Positions 34,252-35,477 of a DNA stretch of 35,477 nt are shown here, one piece after another. Within the stretch, counting starts at the first letter, position 1. Every line of letters starts with the position of its first letter. Made by a program: the position numbers and the translations under genes. The notes under the pieces were generated by a model, which ran no database searches, was not told the origin of the DNA, and saw only the letters and a program-made list of their open reading frames with translations. Source of the DNA: an uncultured Pelagibacteraceae bacterium (GTDB taxonomy: Bacteria; Pseudomonadota; Alphaproteobacteria; Pelagibacterales; Pelagibacteraceae); the NCBI GenBank assembly GCA_902591185.1, contig CACIZU010000007.1, forward strand, positions 1 to 35,477, given 5' to 3'.

Positions 34252-34264
34252 CTATATGTTGTAT
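34249..34264. promoter_or_regulatory. NrdR-box-like site 1
   Basis: CAACTATATGTTGTAT contains CTATATGTTGT, which fits the NrdR consensus at all but one core position. It overlaps the -35 box of the nrdAB promoter. The second site starts 31 bp away, the normal spacing of tandem NrdR boxes. Confidence 0.6.
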
Positions 34265-34279
34265 ACGCTTTATGTTGAT

Positions 34280-34295
34280 ATACTATATAAACAAT
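34280..34295. promoter_or_regulatory. NrdR-box-like site 2
   Basis: ATACTATATAAACAAT has CTATATA in register with site 1 but diverges in its second half (two core mismatches). The 31-bp phase with site 1 is the main support. Confidence 0.45.
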
Positions 34296-34371
34296 TAATC
34301 AACAGAACATTTATAGAACATTAAAAATATTTTTCAATAAAAAAATTTAAAAAAGAGTAAGTAATTAACAA

Positions 34372-35477
34372 ATGACAGAAAAAATAAAAATAGATCCTTA
34401 CGGTTTTAGAGAATATGACGCGCGCTGGCTGTATGAGAAAGATATTGATAATGAAGGAATCGAGGATCTTGGTAAGGGTTTAGGAACACAAATAATAAAG
34501 CATACTAAAAAAACTAATCCAAGAGTAATAGTTGGTCATGATTACAGATCCTATAGTGAGGAAATTAAAACAACACTTAAAAAAGGACTAATCTCAACAG
34601 GATGCCATATTGAAGATGTTGGGTTAGCGCTATCCCCTATGGTTTATTTTGCACAATTTAATTTAGATGCAGATGCTGTTGCAATAGTTACAGCAAGTCA
34701 CAATGAAAATGGATGGACAGGTGTAAAAATGGGTATCAAGAAAGGTTTAACTCATGCTCCAGAAGAAATGAAAGAATTAAAAAATATAACTTTAAATAGA
34801 GAATTTACAAAAGGTGAAGGAACAGAAAAACAAATAGAAAATTTTCAACAAATTTATAAAGATGACTTAATAAATAAAAACAAAATAAATAAAAAGATTA
34901 AAGCTGTTGTTGCTTGTGGAAATGGAACAGCTGGAATATTTGCACCTGATATTTTAAGAGGTATTGGTTGTGAAGTTGTTGAACTTGATTGTAATTTAGA
35001 TTGGACTTTTCCCCAATACAATCCAAATCCTGAAGATTTACAAATGCTCCATGCTATAGCAAAATCAGTGAAAGATAATAATGCTGACATTGGTTTTGGA
35101 TTTGATGGAGATGGTGACAGAGTTGGAGTGATTGATGACAAAGGTAATGAAATATTTTCTGATAAAATAGGTTTATTAATTGCAAGAAATTTATCCTCAA
35201 AACATAAAAATTCTAAATTTATAGTTGATGTTAAATCTACTGGTCTTTATTCAACAGATAAGGTTTTATTAGAAAATAACTGTGAAACTTTTTATTGGAA
35301 AACAGGTCATTCTCATATTAAAAGAAAAGTAAATACTGAAAAAGCTTTAGCTGGCTTTGAAAAAAGTGGACATTTCTTTTTTAATCAACCTTTAGGTTTT
35401 GGTTATGATGATGGAATTAATTCAGCTATTCATGTTTGTCACCTACTGGATAATCAAGAAAAAAAGATGAGTGAAAT
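34372..35477 (+). CDS. Phosphomannomutase/phosphoglucomutase, partial (C-terminus outside window)
   Basis: I translated this by hand from ATG at 34372; the frame stays open for 368 codons to the window edge. It is an alpha-D-phosphohexomutase interconverting hexose 1- and 6-phosphates. FREYDARW (12-19) opens domain 1. TASHNENGWTGVKM (107-120) holds the phosphoserine Ser109. DGDGDR (245-250) is the Mg loop, and EKSGH near 328 stands at the sugar-binding loop, where EMSGH is more usual. It looks like the bacterial PMM/PGM (AlgC/ManB) type rather than GlmM. It diverges from nrdA across 156 bp. Specificity (mannose or glucose) cannot be fixed from sequence alone. It may feed surface sugar synthesis. 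Confidence 0.9.
   Translation, partial: MTEKIKIDPYGFREYDARWLYEKDIDNEGIEDLGKGLGTQIIKHTKKTNPRVIVGHDYRSYSEEIKTTLKKGLISTGCHIEDVGLALSPMVYFAQFNLDADAVAIVTASHNENGWTGVKMGIKKGLTHAPEEMKELKNITLNREFTKGEGTEKQIENFQQIYKDDLINKNKINKKIKAVVACGNGTAGIFAPDILRGIGCEVVELDCNLDWTFPQYNPNPEDLQMLHAIAKSVKDNNADIGFGFDGDGDRVGVIDDKGNEIFSDKIGLLIARNLSSKHKNSKFIVDVKSTGLYSTDKVLLENNCETFYWKTGHSHIKRKVNTEKALAGFEKSGHFFFNQPLGFGYDDGINSAIHVCHLLDNQEKKMSE

Noticed and set aside
34854..35141. Minus-strand open frame of 95 codons near the right edge
   Set aside because: It is antisense to the phosphohexomutase, whose DGDGDR and TASHN motifs are certain; its Ser/Pro-rich product looks like a shadow frame.
1..35477. CRISPR arrays, insertion sequences, transposases or integrases
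   Set aside because: No repeated spacers, terminal inverted repeats or recombinase motifs were found on either strand; the only notable long-range repeat seen was the tRNA-Leu fragment.

Overview
The window is very AT-rich, with Lys/Asn/Ile-heavy proteins, almost no intergenic DNA and long runs of genes that overlap by 1-4 bp. No base count was run. Together with the gene set (three-subunit PurS/Q/L, TRAP transporter, prpDBC, type II DAHP synthase, CimA, no mobile genes), this suggests a streamlined marine alphaproteobacterium of the SAR11/Pelagibacterales type. That assignment is an inference from style and gene families, not from a database match.

Layout. (1) 1-1302, minus strand: a cut-off PhyH-type dioxygenase, NAD kinase and tRNA-Leu(TAA). 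The tRNA ends 4 nt before the nadK start codon. (2) 1303-8440: an accessory block. It holds a sugar PLP enzyme with His in place of the catalytic Lys (ColD/RfbH-like), then on the minus strand an orphan methyltransferase, a TRAP transporter (dctP-dctQ-dctM) and a large N,N-dimethylformamidase-like hydrolase joined to dctM by an ATGA overlap. The far edge carries a 27-bp relic of the same tRNA-Leu in the same orientation, so the block may be a tRNA-associated island. (3) 8441-10698, minus: a GCS2-type carboxylate-amine ligase, a gamma-glutamylcyclotransferase-like protein and a CinA-type protein. (4) 10719-17938, plus: sfsA, map, purB, purC, purS, purQ, purL, bolA and grxD, tightly packed and probably one transcription unit driving purine synthesis, ending in an Fe-S handling pair.

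(5) 17941-26959, minus: rpsD, trmJ, cimA, cysS, nadE, type II aroG, glmS and a GlmU reduced to its acetyltransferase half. (6) 27029-31270, plus: gph, then prpD-prpB-prpC (2-methylcitrate cycle for propionyl-CoA). (7) 31280-34215, minus: nrdB and nrdA, class I ribonucleotide reductase, with NrdR-box-like sites over a promoter. (8) 34372-35477, plus: a phosphomannomutase/phosphoglucomutase cut by the window end.

Recurring themes are promoters whose -10 box lies 6-8 nt from the start codon (sfsA, the CinA gene, nrdA, and nearly so rpsD), implying leaderless or near-leaderless mRNAs, and convergent genes only 2-9 bp apart. The most interesting items are the possible tRNA-Leu-bounded island with its amide-hydrolase/TRAP module, the lysine-less DegT-family enzyme, the half-length GlmU, and tRNA processing next to the nadK start.
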